Shown in pieces: positions 1 through 8,009 of a DNA stretch of 33,949 nt (the first letter of the stretch is position 1; each line of letters begins with the position of its first letter). The translations under genes and the position numbers were made by a program. Origin of the DNA: Desulfobacula sp. (GTDB lineage: Bacteria; Desulfobacterota; Desulfobacteria; Desulfobacterales; Desulfobacteraceae); assembly GCA_013792075.1 (NCBI GenBank), contig VMSR01000101.1, positions 1-33,949 on the forward strand, given 5' to 3'. Under the pieces are notes generated by a model. It did not search any database and had not been told where the DNA came from. It saw nothing but the letters and a program-made list of their open reading frames with translations.

Positions 1-225
1 AAAAAAGAATGGTGGTATTTTCCTATATTTCACATGAATAGCGGGTGTCATAATTCAAATCCTTGTAGCGGCTTTTCTGTTTTTATATTCTGTAATTCTT
101 ATTTGAAATCGGACAAGATTTATTGAAAACATGTCTGAGACATACTTGAAATCTGCGGTTTATCCGCCAGTATTTCACTTTTTGAAATTAGTTTACTTTC
201 CCCCCTCCATTCTCTATCTCAATAT
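1..225. other. AT-rich stretch with no gene recognised
   Basis: No reading frame here looks like a gene. It lies downstream of the minus-strand radical SAM gene. The only structure noticed is a short palindrome (ATGTCT-G-AGACAT) at 131-143. No hairpin followed by a T run, as expected for a terminator of the radical SAM gene, was found. Confidence 0.4.
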
Positions 226-1500
226 TTACAATCTCTGAATCAGATAGACAAATACCGGCAGACAGCTGTCCTCTTTTATTTTGTAAAACCGGGGCAAAAG
301 TTCTCGTTTTTTGGGACTGTCCTTTAACGGTGATAAATATATCGCCCCTTTTGATTTCTTTTTTACATTGGCATGTTTTAAAAGGTCTGACAGGGAACTG
401 TCATGTTCGGGAGATAACTTGTGCCCTGCTATAAAATTCCCGGTGACTTCTATCCCGTCAAAGGTTTCATTGACTTCTATCATTTTTTTAAACGCTTCTT
501 TTACCTGTTCAGCTGTTATCGGTTTACCGATCTGGGAAAGGGTTTTTGGATCGATGGATTCAAATCCTATATTGATATAGGTATAAAAGGGCAATTGATT
601 CAATTTTTCCAACACAGCCTGGTCTGTTCCCAAGAACGATCCCACACTGCCAAATAAATATAAAAACGGCAATTCATCCATGCGCGGCCTGAATCCGAAT
701 GTTTGATACGCCTCTTCTGCCGCAAAACAAATCAAATTGCCCCCTGAAGCAAGGGCATCATGATTGCCAAGAAAAAGCGCGTGATAGTTGACTATATTTG
801 CACCAAAATGATCTTTCAGGGCAACAAGCTGTTCCTGGATATTTTCTTTTGATCTTTTTTGAAATTTTTGGTCTGTTTTAACACAGCAAAATTTACAATG
901 ATAAAGACATCCATCGGCAATGTTCAGTGGAATGATATCATAATCCACATGCCGTGTATCAGGCGGAAGTACCGAAACCCTGCCACCGATGATCTTGTTC
1001 AGTTGCTGGGAGCGTTCATGGAGAGTCTGGTCATCATTGGCCAGTACCCGTTCTATAAAATCCTTTGCATGGGGGTATAATCCTTTTGAGTTTGCCATAT
1101 ACAGGTTGCCAAACGATTGGGACCATTCTGCCAATGCACTCATGACCACTGGATTGGAAAAATACTGTATTTCCCATACCGGGTTGCTGCTATATGGCAA
1201 ACAGGGCAGATAATACTCCCCCATCCATGAAATAATCCCATCATTGCCGCTTTTATCACCAACAGTATAATAAACCCAATCATTTCCGGCCGTCCGCTTA
1301 AACTGCTCTGCCGGATGGGGCCAGTCAGGTTTAAGACCGCGAATTGATTTGATCTCACCATTCAGGTTAAAACAGAACTCAAAATCAGAGGTCTTGATTT
1401 CCGAATATTTACCAAACCGCAAAGGAAACGTTTGTTTGACCAATTTATCAGGACCATTTTTTTCAACACTGATCATTAAATGCTGGTGTAAAGGATTCAT
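226..1500 (-). CDS. Radical SAM protein of unknown specificity
   Basis: A 424-residue protein with the radical SAM cluster motif C198-x3-C202-x2-C205 (GCLYHCKFCC), which in this superfamily binds a [4Fe-4S] cluster and cleaves S-adenosylmethionine. A segment near residues 310-320 (INIGFESIDPKTL) resembles the 'GFES' strand of the radical SAM barrel. The motif sits unusually far in: about 190 residues precede it and match nothing I recognise, apart from many aromatic residues. The C-terminus is short and has no obvious extra Cys-rich cluster domain. The ATG at 1498-1500 has no clear Shine-Dalgarno site; a later ATG (Met9) is no better. The gene is separated from the upstream coiled-coil gene by a strong hairpin, so it is probably transcribed on its own. 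The superfamily is secure; reaction and substrate are unknown. Confidence 0.85.
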   Translation of the reverse strand: MNPLHQHLMISVEKNGPDKLVKQTFPLRFGKYSEIKTSDFEFCFNLNGEIKSIRGLKPDWPHPAEQFKRTAGNDWVYYTVGDKSGNDGIISWMGEYYLPCLPYSSNPVWEIQYFSNPVVMSALAEWSQSFGNLYMANSKGLYPHAKDFIERVLANDDQTLHERSQQLNKIIGGRVSVLPPDTRHVDYDIIPLNIADGCLYHCKFCCVKTDQKFQKRSKENIQEQLVALKDHFGANIVNYHALFLGNHDALASGGNLICFAAEEAYQTFGFRPRMDELPFLYLFGSVGSFLGTDQAVLEKLNQLPFYTYINIGFESIDPKTLSQIGKPITAEQVKEAFKKMIEVNETFDGIEVTGNFIAGHKLSPEHDSSLSDLLKHANVKKKSKGAIYLSPLKDSPKKRELLPRFYKIKEDSCLPVFVYLIQRL

Positions 1501-1621
1501 TTTATACCATTTATTCTTGATTCGTTGCGACTGCCTGCCGTTTCCAAATCACCGGCTTGCCCGTGTACATTTTGATTGTTGGATAGTGTTGATATTATTT
1601 CTTGGAGGCTCTATTCAGGCG

Positions 1622-1680
1622 TGAAAAACAAATTGGAGACACGATCACTTATTTTTATAATCAAGTGATCGTGTCTCCAG
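1622..1680 (-). terminator. Strong intrinsic terminator after the coiled-coil gene
   Basis: A perfect 17-bp inverted repeat (1634-1650 and 1663-1679) with a 12-nt loop. Read on the minus strand, the stem is followed by T-rich sequence (ATTTGTTTTT, 1633-1624), as expected for a Rho-independent terminator of the gene ending at 1737. On the plus strand no T run follows, so it should act in one direction only. Confidence 0.8.
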
Positions 1681-1736
1681 ATTGTCTATGGGGTGAGGGA
1701 AAACCCTGGTTTCCCCGTTTCAATTCCCAGACAGAA

Positions 1737-2735
1737 TTATCCTTCTGCCCCTTTTTCGAGTTCATCCAGTTTATCGGGATCAGAAATGGCAATATCGACA
1801 AGGCACTGTGGGATGGAGCTTTGTTCACACATTGTCCTGATTTCTTTCTCTACATCACTGAATTCCTTGATCTCGCGAATGGCTTCGATATGCTCAAGCA
1901 TATCTTCGGGTGTAATATCCTCAAGCGCCGGTCCTGCAGCCTTTGCCTTTTTCCTGGGAGCTCCTTCTTCTGCCTTTCTTTGTTGTTCCTTGATCTCTTC
2001 TTCCATGGCTTTTTGGGCATCTTTAATGGCACCCTTGTCAACGCCCGCCATCTCAATGATCAATTCCTCAGCCACATCATTTGTAATCAAGTGTTTGACC
2101 TTTTCCAGATCTGATTTGTCCTCAACTTTTGTCAGAAGGTCGGCCACTCTTGTCCTTTCTGCCTTTTCTTTTGCGATTTCCGCTTCCACCTCGGCCAGTT
2201 TTTCTTGTGTAATGGCCAATTTGCTGATGATATTTTCCCTGGTTACTTTTTCTCCAACAAGGTACCGGACACCTTCCTTTTCAGACATCTCCTTTGCTTT
2301 TTTTACAAGCAAATCGAGTTTTGTCTCTTCCATAATCCGTATGATATCCGGTCTGTTTTGGACTTTCCTGATCTCTTCCCAGGTTTCTCCAAGTTTAGCG
2401 ATAAAATCAGTGGTCGCTGAATAAACGTCAAGAACATCCTCCAGTGAAAGTGCCGCAATCGCATCGTTAAAGTCCTTCATCAGCGGCCTCCCGACTTCCA
2501 GCATGTCATCCATTGCCCATCTTAAATGCATGATTTTGCCGCCGCTTTTAAAAACATTAAACCCCTCATCATCAAGTTCTCTTATAATCTTTTGAATTGC
2601 TGCCTCTTTGTCGTCTCCTGAGAGGCTTACTGTGTTGAGCTCAAGTAATTTTTCCTCCATTGCCAGCCATAGGGGTTTCAGTTTGGTTACTTCAACTGCA
2701 TCTTCAACTTCTTCAGTTTTTTCTTCAGTTGTCAT
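1737..2735 (-). CDS. Acidic, helical, coiled-coil-rich protein of unknown function
   Basis: A 332-residue protein, very rich in Glu, Lys and Ala and almost free of Cys (one, near the C-terminus). It has no signal peptide or membrane segment, so it is probably cytoplasmic. The first 20 residues are strongly acidic. Residues about 170-270 are long charged heptad-like stretches (LAEVEAEIAKEKAERTR and EEIKEQQRKAEE) that suggest a coiled coil, followed by a basic Ala/Lys linker (PRKKAKAAG) and an acidic helical tail. I do not recognise a family. The ATG at 2735 has a GGAG ribosome-binding site 7 nt upstream, and codon use looks normal, so it should be a real gene. It is monocistronic by context: a strong terminator follows and about 320 bp of noncoding DNA lies upstream. 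Confidence 0.8.
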   Translation of the reverse strand: MTTEEKTEEVEDAVEVTKLKPLWLAMEEKLLELNTVSLSGDDKEAAIQKIIRELDDEGFNVFKSGGKIMHLRWAMDDMLEVGRPLMKDFNDAIAALSLEDVLDVYSATTDFIAKLGETWEEIRKVQNRPDIIRIMEETKLDLLVKKAKEMSEKEGVRYLVGEKVTRENIISKLAITQEKLAEVEAEIAKEKAERTRVADLLTKVEDKSDLEKVKHLITNDVAEELIIEMAGVDKGAIKDAQKAMEEEIKEQQRKAEEGAPRKKAKAAGPALEDITPEDMLEHIEAIREIKEFSDVEKEIRTMCEQSSIPQCLVDIAISDPDKLDELEKGAEG

Positions 2736-3058
2736 ATTTAATCTCCATTAACTGATATGTTTACCCTGATATCAACAACCATCCGGATTCCGGCCAGAGC
2801 AGTTATTTCTCTCACAGGGCTTGTTCTTTTTCACACGGCTGCTTATGCTACATGAAAATTGTTGTGATATCTATTTAACCTTATTGGAAATAAGCATCCC
2901 TGGCTGAAAAATGCAACAATAAAAATTTATCATAATTATGTTCCTTGGAACTATTTATCTGATGGGTCTTCTTATCTGTTTTTTTACGTTTTCAAATATC
3001 CGGCTCGTCCGGTTCATTTTTTTGTTGGGATTCAATTAAATATACTTAATTTTCAATT
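2736..3058. other. Intergenic region, probable promoter of the coiled-coil gene
   Basis: About 320 AT-rich bases without a supported gene. It should contain the minus-strand promoter of the coiled-coil gene, but I cannot fix its hexamers. A small palindrome (CTTATT-GGA-AATAAG, 2880-2894) is present. The segment 2947-2960 matches 4427-4440 at 12 of 14 positions, on the two sides of the mobile mystery module. Confidence 0.4.
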
Positions 3059-3640
3059 TCAGGATCTAACAAATTCAAGCAACAGAGAATAATCATGCTC
3101 ATCTGCCATTTTTAAAGCTTTTATATATTCTTTTCTGGTTTTATTATGATTAGCAAGACTCTCTCCACCCCAAGAGAAAACTTTTGTAGCGAATCGTTTT
3201 TCAAGGATTAAATCGGCCATAAGTCTTGCATGCCTTCCATTTCCGTTTGAAAATGGATGGATGAAGACTAACCTGTGGTGAAATCGTGCTGCAACTTCAT
3301 CAGGAGAATATGTATTATATTGTGTCCATGCTTGAGCATCATCACACAATGTTTGCAGTTCCACTTCAATCTGAATGTATGGGATACCGATATTTTTTTG
3401 GGATTTCCTGAATTTCCCTGCCCATTTCCAGATATTGGAAAACATTTTTTTGTGAAGTTTACAAATAAATTCAATATTTATAACATCAGTAGTTTTAAGG
3501 CTCTCACTCCAAATAATCGCCTGGTTGATATTTTCCATTTCTAAAAAATCGAGTTCTCCACGGGTTGTAATATGCGTAGGCAAAAGCCCTTTGAGCTCGT
3601 CATAATCGAGAGGAGTCGCACCATCATCATACGCAATCAT
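3059..3640 (-). CDS. Mobile mystery protein B, Fic/DOC-family protein
   Basis: A 193-residue protein with the full Fic active-site motif HPFSNGNGRHAR at residues 128-139 (HPFx2GNGRx2R). In this fold the His is the catalytic base and the Asn and Arg residues bind the nucleotide phosphates; Fic proteins usually transfer AMP to a target protein side chain. Motif, length and the preceding partner match the family called mobile mystery protein B (TIGR02613). An N-terminal helix (residues 30-45, around EMENINQA) sits where many Fic proteins carry an inhibitory helix, but the classical [S/T]xxxE[G/N] motif is not clearly intact. Its ATG shares one base with the stop of protein A (TAATG), so translation is very likely coupled. 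A toxin-like or signalling role is inferred from the partner and fold; the target is unknown. Confidence 0.9.
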   Translation of the reverse strand: MIAYDDGATPLDYDELKGLLPTHITTRGELDFLEMENINQAIIWSESLKTTDVINIEFICKLHKKMFSNIWKWAGKFRKSQKNIGIPYIQIEVELQTLCDDAQAWTQYNTYSPDEVAARFHHRLVFIHPFSNGNGRHARLMADLILEKRFATKVFSWGGESLANHNKTRKEYIKALKMADEHDYSLLLEFVRS

Positions 3641-4107
3641 TATTTATCTTCCTCCCACAATATAGACGGCGAATCAATTATCTCGTCTACCATATTGTTA
3701 AATGCCTTTTCAGCATTTTTAGATGAAAGTCCTTGAGCTTCCAAATTCATAGTGTGCATAAGCCTGCTCATTCGTTTTCGGGCGGTAAGTGAAGCTTGTT
3801 TTTTAACAGTATCGTCTAAACTTGTCCGAGGAACAAAACCATAAACAAAAACACAATCAAGTTTTTCTGCAACTCGATTCATGGTTTTAAGCGTAAGGCT
3901 TCCTGTAATTTCATCCTGTTCTATTCGAGGGATTCGAGATTTGCTGACACCAAGCCGATTGGCAAATTGTCGCATATTCATCCCTAACGCATCTCGTATT
4001 GCACGAATCCATCCTCTCATCGGCCTATTTACTGAGGCAATAGTCGAAAAACGTTTTAAAGTGTCATCTAATTGTTCTCGAATAATTTTTTTTTGTTTAT
4101 TTTTCAT
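3640..4107 (-). CDS. Mobile mystery protein A, XRE-type regulator
   Basis: A protein of about 155 residues with a helix-turn-helix of the XRE type (IRDALGMNMRQFANRLGVSKSRIPRIEQDE), following a conserved-looking RPMRGWIRAIRDALG segment. This layout, and the Fic partner directly downstream, match mobile mystery protein A (TIGR02612). It probably binds the palindromes in its own promoter and represses the pair, as XRE antitoxins and repressors do. Start choice is uncertain: in-frame GTG (4128) and ATGs (4122, 4116, 4107) all lack a clear Shine-Dalgarno site. The ATG at 4107 is chosen because the following MKNKQKK...QLD segment looks like the usual family N-terminus. The 3' end overlaps the Fic gene by one base. 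Confidence 0.85.
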   Translation of the reverse strand: MKNKQKKIIREQLDDTLKRFSTIASVNRPMRGWIRAIRDALGMNMRQFANRLGVSKSRIPRIEQDEITGSLTLKTMNRVAEKLDCVFVYGFVPRTSLDDTVKKQASLTARKRMSRLMHTMNLEAQGLSSKNAEKAFNNMVDEIIDSPSILWEEDK

Positions 4108-4146
4108 ATCGGTCATACTCATATACACGTGTAATAGTTATAAGTT

Positions 4147-4224
4147 TATATATATATGCCCATAACTTGATTGTCAAGTCATATATATATGAACTTAACA
4201 GATTATTTAGCACATATATATATG
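4147..4224 (-). promoter_or_regulatory. Promoter and three phased operator palindromes of the mobile mystery operon
   Basis: On the minus strand there is a perfect -35 box TTGACA (4177-4172), a 17-nt spacer and a -10-like TATATA (4154-4149). Three copies of the self-complementary 12-mer CATATATATATG lie at 4147-4158 (first base T), 4180-4191 and 4213-4224. They are spaced exactly 33 bp apart, so they fall close to one face of the helix. Copy 1 covers the -10 box and copy 2 abuts the -35 box, the geometry of autorepression. The last two copies share the 15-mer CATATATATATGAAC. A 6-bp inverted repeat (ACTTGA-TTG-TCAAGT, 4165-4179) overlaps the -35. Binding by protein A is inference. Confidence 0.65.
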
Positions 4225-4317
4225 AACGGTGGACTTCTTTTCGCACTCATGAAAACCTCTTCGTAGTCGAATAACATGAAAATAACCGGTGAAATCCGAT
4301 TCATTTTTTTGGTTCGA

Positions 4318-4435
4318 AATTCAGTATCATCTCCCCGGAATTATTACTCTTTTGCTCCTACGATTATTAAAACTGACCTTACCTGTTTACTGGATCCGGA
4401 TGATTAGAATTAAGTATCGTGTCGCCGGAACTACC
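4318..4435. repeat. Pair of imperfect 28-bp direct repeats
   Basis: Bases 4318-4345 and 4408-4435 match at 21 of 28 positions, 90 bp apart; both carry the core AGTATC-N5-CCGGAA. The second copy runs into the stop codon of the 949-residue gene. They lie between that gene and the mobile mystery promoter. They may be remnants of a mobile element end or a small dispersed repeat; no transposase is present. Confidence 0.45.
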
Positions 4436-7280
4436 TATCTTTTTTGAGCCTTTTGACGATATTATCCCATTTCTTATCATCTATTATGAAAGGGACTACA
4501 TCTTTTTTAAGAACTATAAACCCCTTCTTATCATACAATGTTCTTATATAGCGTTTCCCATAAAGGGGAAAATTATAATAGGCCTCATCAGTTTCCACTG
4601 GTTTTCTGAATGTGGGAAACAATTTTTCAAATTGGTTATGATCAAGAAGTTCGGATTTATCAAATTCATCCGATTCAAGCGTTTTGAATCGATATACCCC
4701 GCCCTTCACAAAAAGGATAAATTCCCCCCCAGAAACATAAAAATCATTGATTCTTTCCTTTGGCTTGAATTCATTTTTCCATAGTGGCCTGCGATCGTGG
4801 GCCAATGTGTAGATCCGTAAGATTTCGCGGTCAAAAAGAATGAGTCGGTCACCAAGAATATGAAAGCCCCCATTCTTGTGAACAGGTATTTCATGATAGA
4901 CTTTAATACTGTAGGGATCATCTATATTCACTATCAGAAGGTTTGACTCTGTCAATAGGTATAGGTTTCCGCGATGCAACCGCATCTTGGTTGCGTTCTT
5001 AATCGCTATGAAATTCATTCTATAAGGGATTTCTGGTTTTATGATATTTATAATTTCTATTCCTTCTTCATGTAGAACAAATACCAATGATTTCCTTTTA
5101 ACGGTTTGAATAATCTTTTTGTTGCAAAGGAACTTACCTTCCATTGAGACACGGTTCAAATTAAGCCGGATGATTCCTTTTCCTCCTGCGGCTTTTGGAA
5201 CCATTGTTACACTGGCACTTTTCGAAGGAGGTAGCGGCATGCAAAAAAAATGAACATCATCCACAGCAATGCTTCGTTCAAGAAGACTGCCCGAAAAGTC
5301 GGTAACATCAAAATGCGGGTGACCCGACTGCAAGGAAACCGCGAAATCCAGAAAATACCCACAAAAAGGACAGGGGTTCTCTGGATCCTCAGACCAGGGC
5401 GGATCTGGAAAAGGACCTTGGACAACGGCTATATCGTCTAACACTTCCTTGATTATCGTTTCATAAATATATTCTAAAATTAAGGGATTAAAATCCCATG
5501 GGGTGGGTCGGCAATTTGAGGCTGAAGATGCATACCCCATATTGATTCCGCTGATCGGGATGGAAACACTGGGAAGATTGGGGTCGTTACAGCGAATCCC
5601 GATTAAGCCTTCATGGATTTTATGGTCTCCCATTGGAACGTCCATCAAGACATCAACAATTATTTTTTCATCAGGTTTGAGTGCCACCGGCATATTCTCG
5701 GGCATACGAATCTTAAAGACAGCATCGGGATCTGCTTCTATCATACACGAACAAACCCAAAGCGGTATCTCGCCGCTTCCCGAATTTCGTATTTCAAAAT
5801 GGGCTAAAACGATTTCGTTTTCCAGCTCTCCCCTGTTGGTATAACGGGTGCAGACATAGCGCCCCTGGCTTTGCTGAGTTTCGACCGGAGCTTTTGAAAA
5901 AATCACGTTCACTGATCCCGGGACGTCAATCTGTGGACTTCCGGAAATATCCGTTTTTTCATCTTTACCGTAGAAGGTGAAGAATCCAGAACCAAAATTT
6001 ACCCGATTATTCATTAAAAAATCATCACCAATCCTGGCCGAACCTATTGCCACTGTCGGAAGATCTACAGACAGGTCAATGATAACAAGATTGGGATGTG
6101 TCGTCCCGGAATACCAGCCGTAATATCCCTTAAAGCCGCTTTTAAAAACAGTAGATTTTAACCTTATTTCATCAGACCCGGGATCAATTATAATATCGGC
6201 ATATGCAAGCCAGTAGGATCTGCAATCTTCAAGACTGTAGTCCCTTGGCAAGCCGCCTGAAGATGGTCTGCAGGTGAAGGTGAAATCAATGTCTTTCTCA
6301 GTTGCCATCCAGACTGAATGTTTCCAGTAATTTTCATTTACATAATCATTCCAGAATCCATGATAGTACCAATCTGTACCTTCTCCTGACCAGAATAACT
6401 TTTTGAAATTATTATCAATGTCAACGATTTCTTCATCCTGACAGTCCCTTGCACAAATAGTGTATCCGTCATCTGACCAGCTTTCCACCCTGAAAACATC
6501 AATAGACCAGCCTGCTATAGATAAAGAAGGCATATATTTTGTCAGCTTTTTTTTCATAAGATTTGATTCTATTTGCAGACCCCAGTCATTCTCACTGTTC
6601 AGGAGTAGATTTTCGAAATAGTTTGTACGAAAATAGGCGCGATCTACGTCATCACCTTCGCTAAGCGCGAGCCCGATTGCCAGGCTATCGCAGACATAGC
6701 ACGGACAGGTGATTTCGGGTTCTCCCTGGATGATCATGTCGTCTCCGAAAGCACCCACCAGAGTAACCGAAACATTTACCTTAGAAAGATCAAGCAGCGC
6801 TTCAATCGTCCTGTCAAAGTATGACTCATAATGGGTTACGATTGCCGGAATATCTGGACTTTCTCTATCAATTTTAAACTCTTTATGACTGAAAATTATG
6901 TCCAAACCGAGCCCGCATTCATCTGAGGGGGATTTCCGGGAGTGAACATCTAAGCAGAGTTGACCGCGGAAGGCGGTATCACCAAAGCCAGGATTTACTG
7001 GGACGGGTTCATCATAAGAGCCGTCCACAGTAAGATGTATTTCCAAATCAGCCACCAATGTCACCCCGTCAGCACCGGAGCGTATAAACCTTGCACTCAT
7101 GGGCGCAATAACGATATTCTCTAGGGATATATGCCAGGTTGAATTAGAGAAATAATCCTCCGGACAGTCTGGGAAACATGATAAAGAACCGTTCAATGCA
7201 AACTGCTCACGCACCCTTTTTTCGAAAACACACGCCGAAATTTGGAATACCGCGTTCATTTTTGAATTATGTAAACTCAT
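4431..7280 (-). CDS. 949-residue multidomain protein of unknown function with Ig-like and propeller-like parts
   Basis: I do not recognise this protein as a whole. It lacks a signal peptide and membrane segment. Residues about 1-480 are beta-rich and aromatic, with no known motif except a CPCYVC near residue 191. Residues about 490-577 (from HFEIRNSGSGE to SVPISG-like SIPISG, with a RCNDPNLP loop) look like the Ig-like domains of the ASPM/SPD-2/Hydin or choice-of-anchor-D type. A CPFC pair follows near residue 637. Residues about 720-860 contain repeated strands such as GNLYLLTES and NLLIVNIDDP, resembling LVIVD-type or other beta-propeller repeats. The ATG at 7280 has a strong AAGGAGG site 8 nt upstream. 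It stands alone, flanked by noncoding DNA on both sides and next to the mobile mystery module, suggesting an accessory gene. Domain calls are by eye only. Confidence 0.8.
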   Translation of the reverse strand: MSLHNSKMNAVFQISACVFEKRVREQFALNGSLSCFPDCPEDYFSNSTWHISLENIVIAPMSARFIRSGADGVTLVADLEIHLTVDGSYDEPVPVNPGFGDTAFRGQLCLDVHSRKSPSDECGLGLDIIFSHKEFKIDRESPDIPAIVTHYESYFDRTIEALLDLSKVNVSVTLVGAFGDDMIIQGEPEITCPCYVCDSLAIGLALSEGDDVDRAYFRTNYFENLLLNSENDWGLQIESNLMKKKLTKYMPSLSIAGWSIDVFRVESWSDDGYTICARDCQDEEIVDIDNNFKKLFWSGEGTDWYYHGFWNDYVNENYWKHSVWMATEKDIDFTFTCRPSSGGLPRDYSLEDCRSYWLAYADIIIDPGSDEIRLKSTVFKSGFKGYYGWYSGTTHPNLVIIDLSVDLPTVAIGSARIGDDFLMNNRVNFGSGFFTFYGKDEKTDISGSPQIDVPGSVNVIFSKAPVETQQSQGRYVCTRYTNRGELENEIVLAHFEIRNSGSGEIPLWVCSCMIEADPDAVFKIRMPENMPVALKPDEKIIVDVLMDVPMGDHKIHEGLIGIRCNDPNLPSVSIPISGINMGYASSASNCRPTPWDFNPLILEYIYETIIKEVLDDIAVVQGPFPDPPWSEDPENPCPFCGYFLDFAVSLQSGHPHFDVTDFSGSLLERSIAVDDVHFFCMPLPPSKSASVTMVPKAAGGKGIIRLNLNRVSMEGKFLCNKKIIQTVKRKSLVFVLHEEGIEIINIIKPEIPYRMNFIAIKNATKMRLHRGNLYLLTESNLLIVNIDDPYSIKVYHEIPVHKNGGFHILGDRLILFDREILRIYTLAHDRRPLWKNEFKPKERINDFYVSGGEFILFVKGGVYRFKTLESDEFDKSELLDHNQFEKLFPTFRKPVETDEAYYNFPLYGKRYIRTLYDKKGFIVLKKDVVPFIIDDKKWDNIVKRLKKDR

Positions 7281-8009
7281 CGTTCTTCCCTCCTTATCTA
7301 TTTAGGCTGTTTCCAGCAAAAGTTTCTAAAGGATTTAGAAGGCTTGCGTTTTGTTGATTAAATCATAGAAATTAACTGAAATTTGAGATACTATATCCTA
7401 CCTGATAGATGTGCAGATTGTTCATATCTGTAGCAGGTTAAAGCTATATAAAGCAATAAAAATTTAAGCGATTAAACAGCCTTTAAAAAATGTAACCGGA
7501 TGTCCAAAAAGAAGAAGAGATATAGCAATTGCAGGAGACATGTTCCATTAGACCAGACACTTTGGTGACAATCGTCAAAATGCAAATGCGGCATGATTAA
7601 TCCCGATATGATAGGTTGGTAAACACTCATAATCGGTTTAATGTAATTCTCCTTTTAGAGCATAAATGCAATAATTGAACGATTTCTGCTAAGGAATCAT
7701 TTACATAACGGATACGTTTATTCAAGAATTATTTCTGTTAAGCCAATTTTCAAAACACATCACTTTCCAGCCCATGATTCACAAAACAGGTTGTGGTATG
7801 CCCGGCAAAGGAAAATTTATTAACGATTATTTGTGACGAAACCATAAAAATATGAAGGATTTTTGGGCGAGACCGCTTGATGAACCGGGATATCCAGGTA
7901 CCGGCAGGGTGGAGGGGCAAAATCGGCGTATCTGAGCGGATCACCAGGAGGGTATGGATTCGGAAGAAAATCTGCGTTCATCTGCATCCCGTTTTGGCGG
8001 TGCCCAAGA
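7281..8009. other. 729-bp region without a supported gene
   Basis: The part next to the 949-residue gene (7281-7740) is AT-rich and should hold that gene's minus-strand promoter; a nested imperfect hairpin is visible around 7400-7437. The part 7750-8009 is more GC-rich and has only short open frames on both strands, of odd composition (for instance a 64-codon minus frame at 7750-7944). These have no ribosome-binding sites and no homology I recognise. It could be decayed coding sequence, but I cannot support a gene. Confidence 0.4.

Noticed and set aside
1693-2424. Plus-strand Ser-rich frame of 243 codons
   Set aside because: It mirrors the acidic coiled-coil gene; the Ser/Phe-rich composition is what the antisense of Glu/Lys-rich codons gives.
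3000-3025. CCGG-N5-CCGG followed by T-rich sequence, as a terminator on the plus strand
   Set aside because: The stem is only four pairs and no plus-strand gene ends here.
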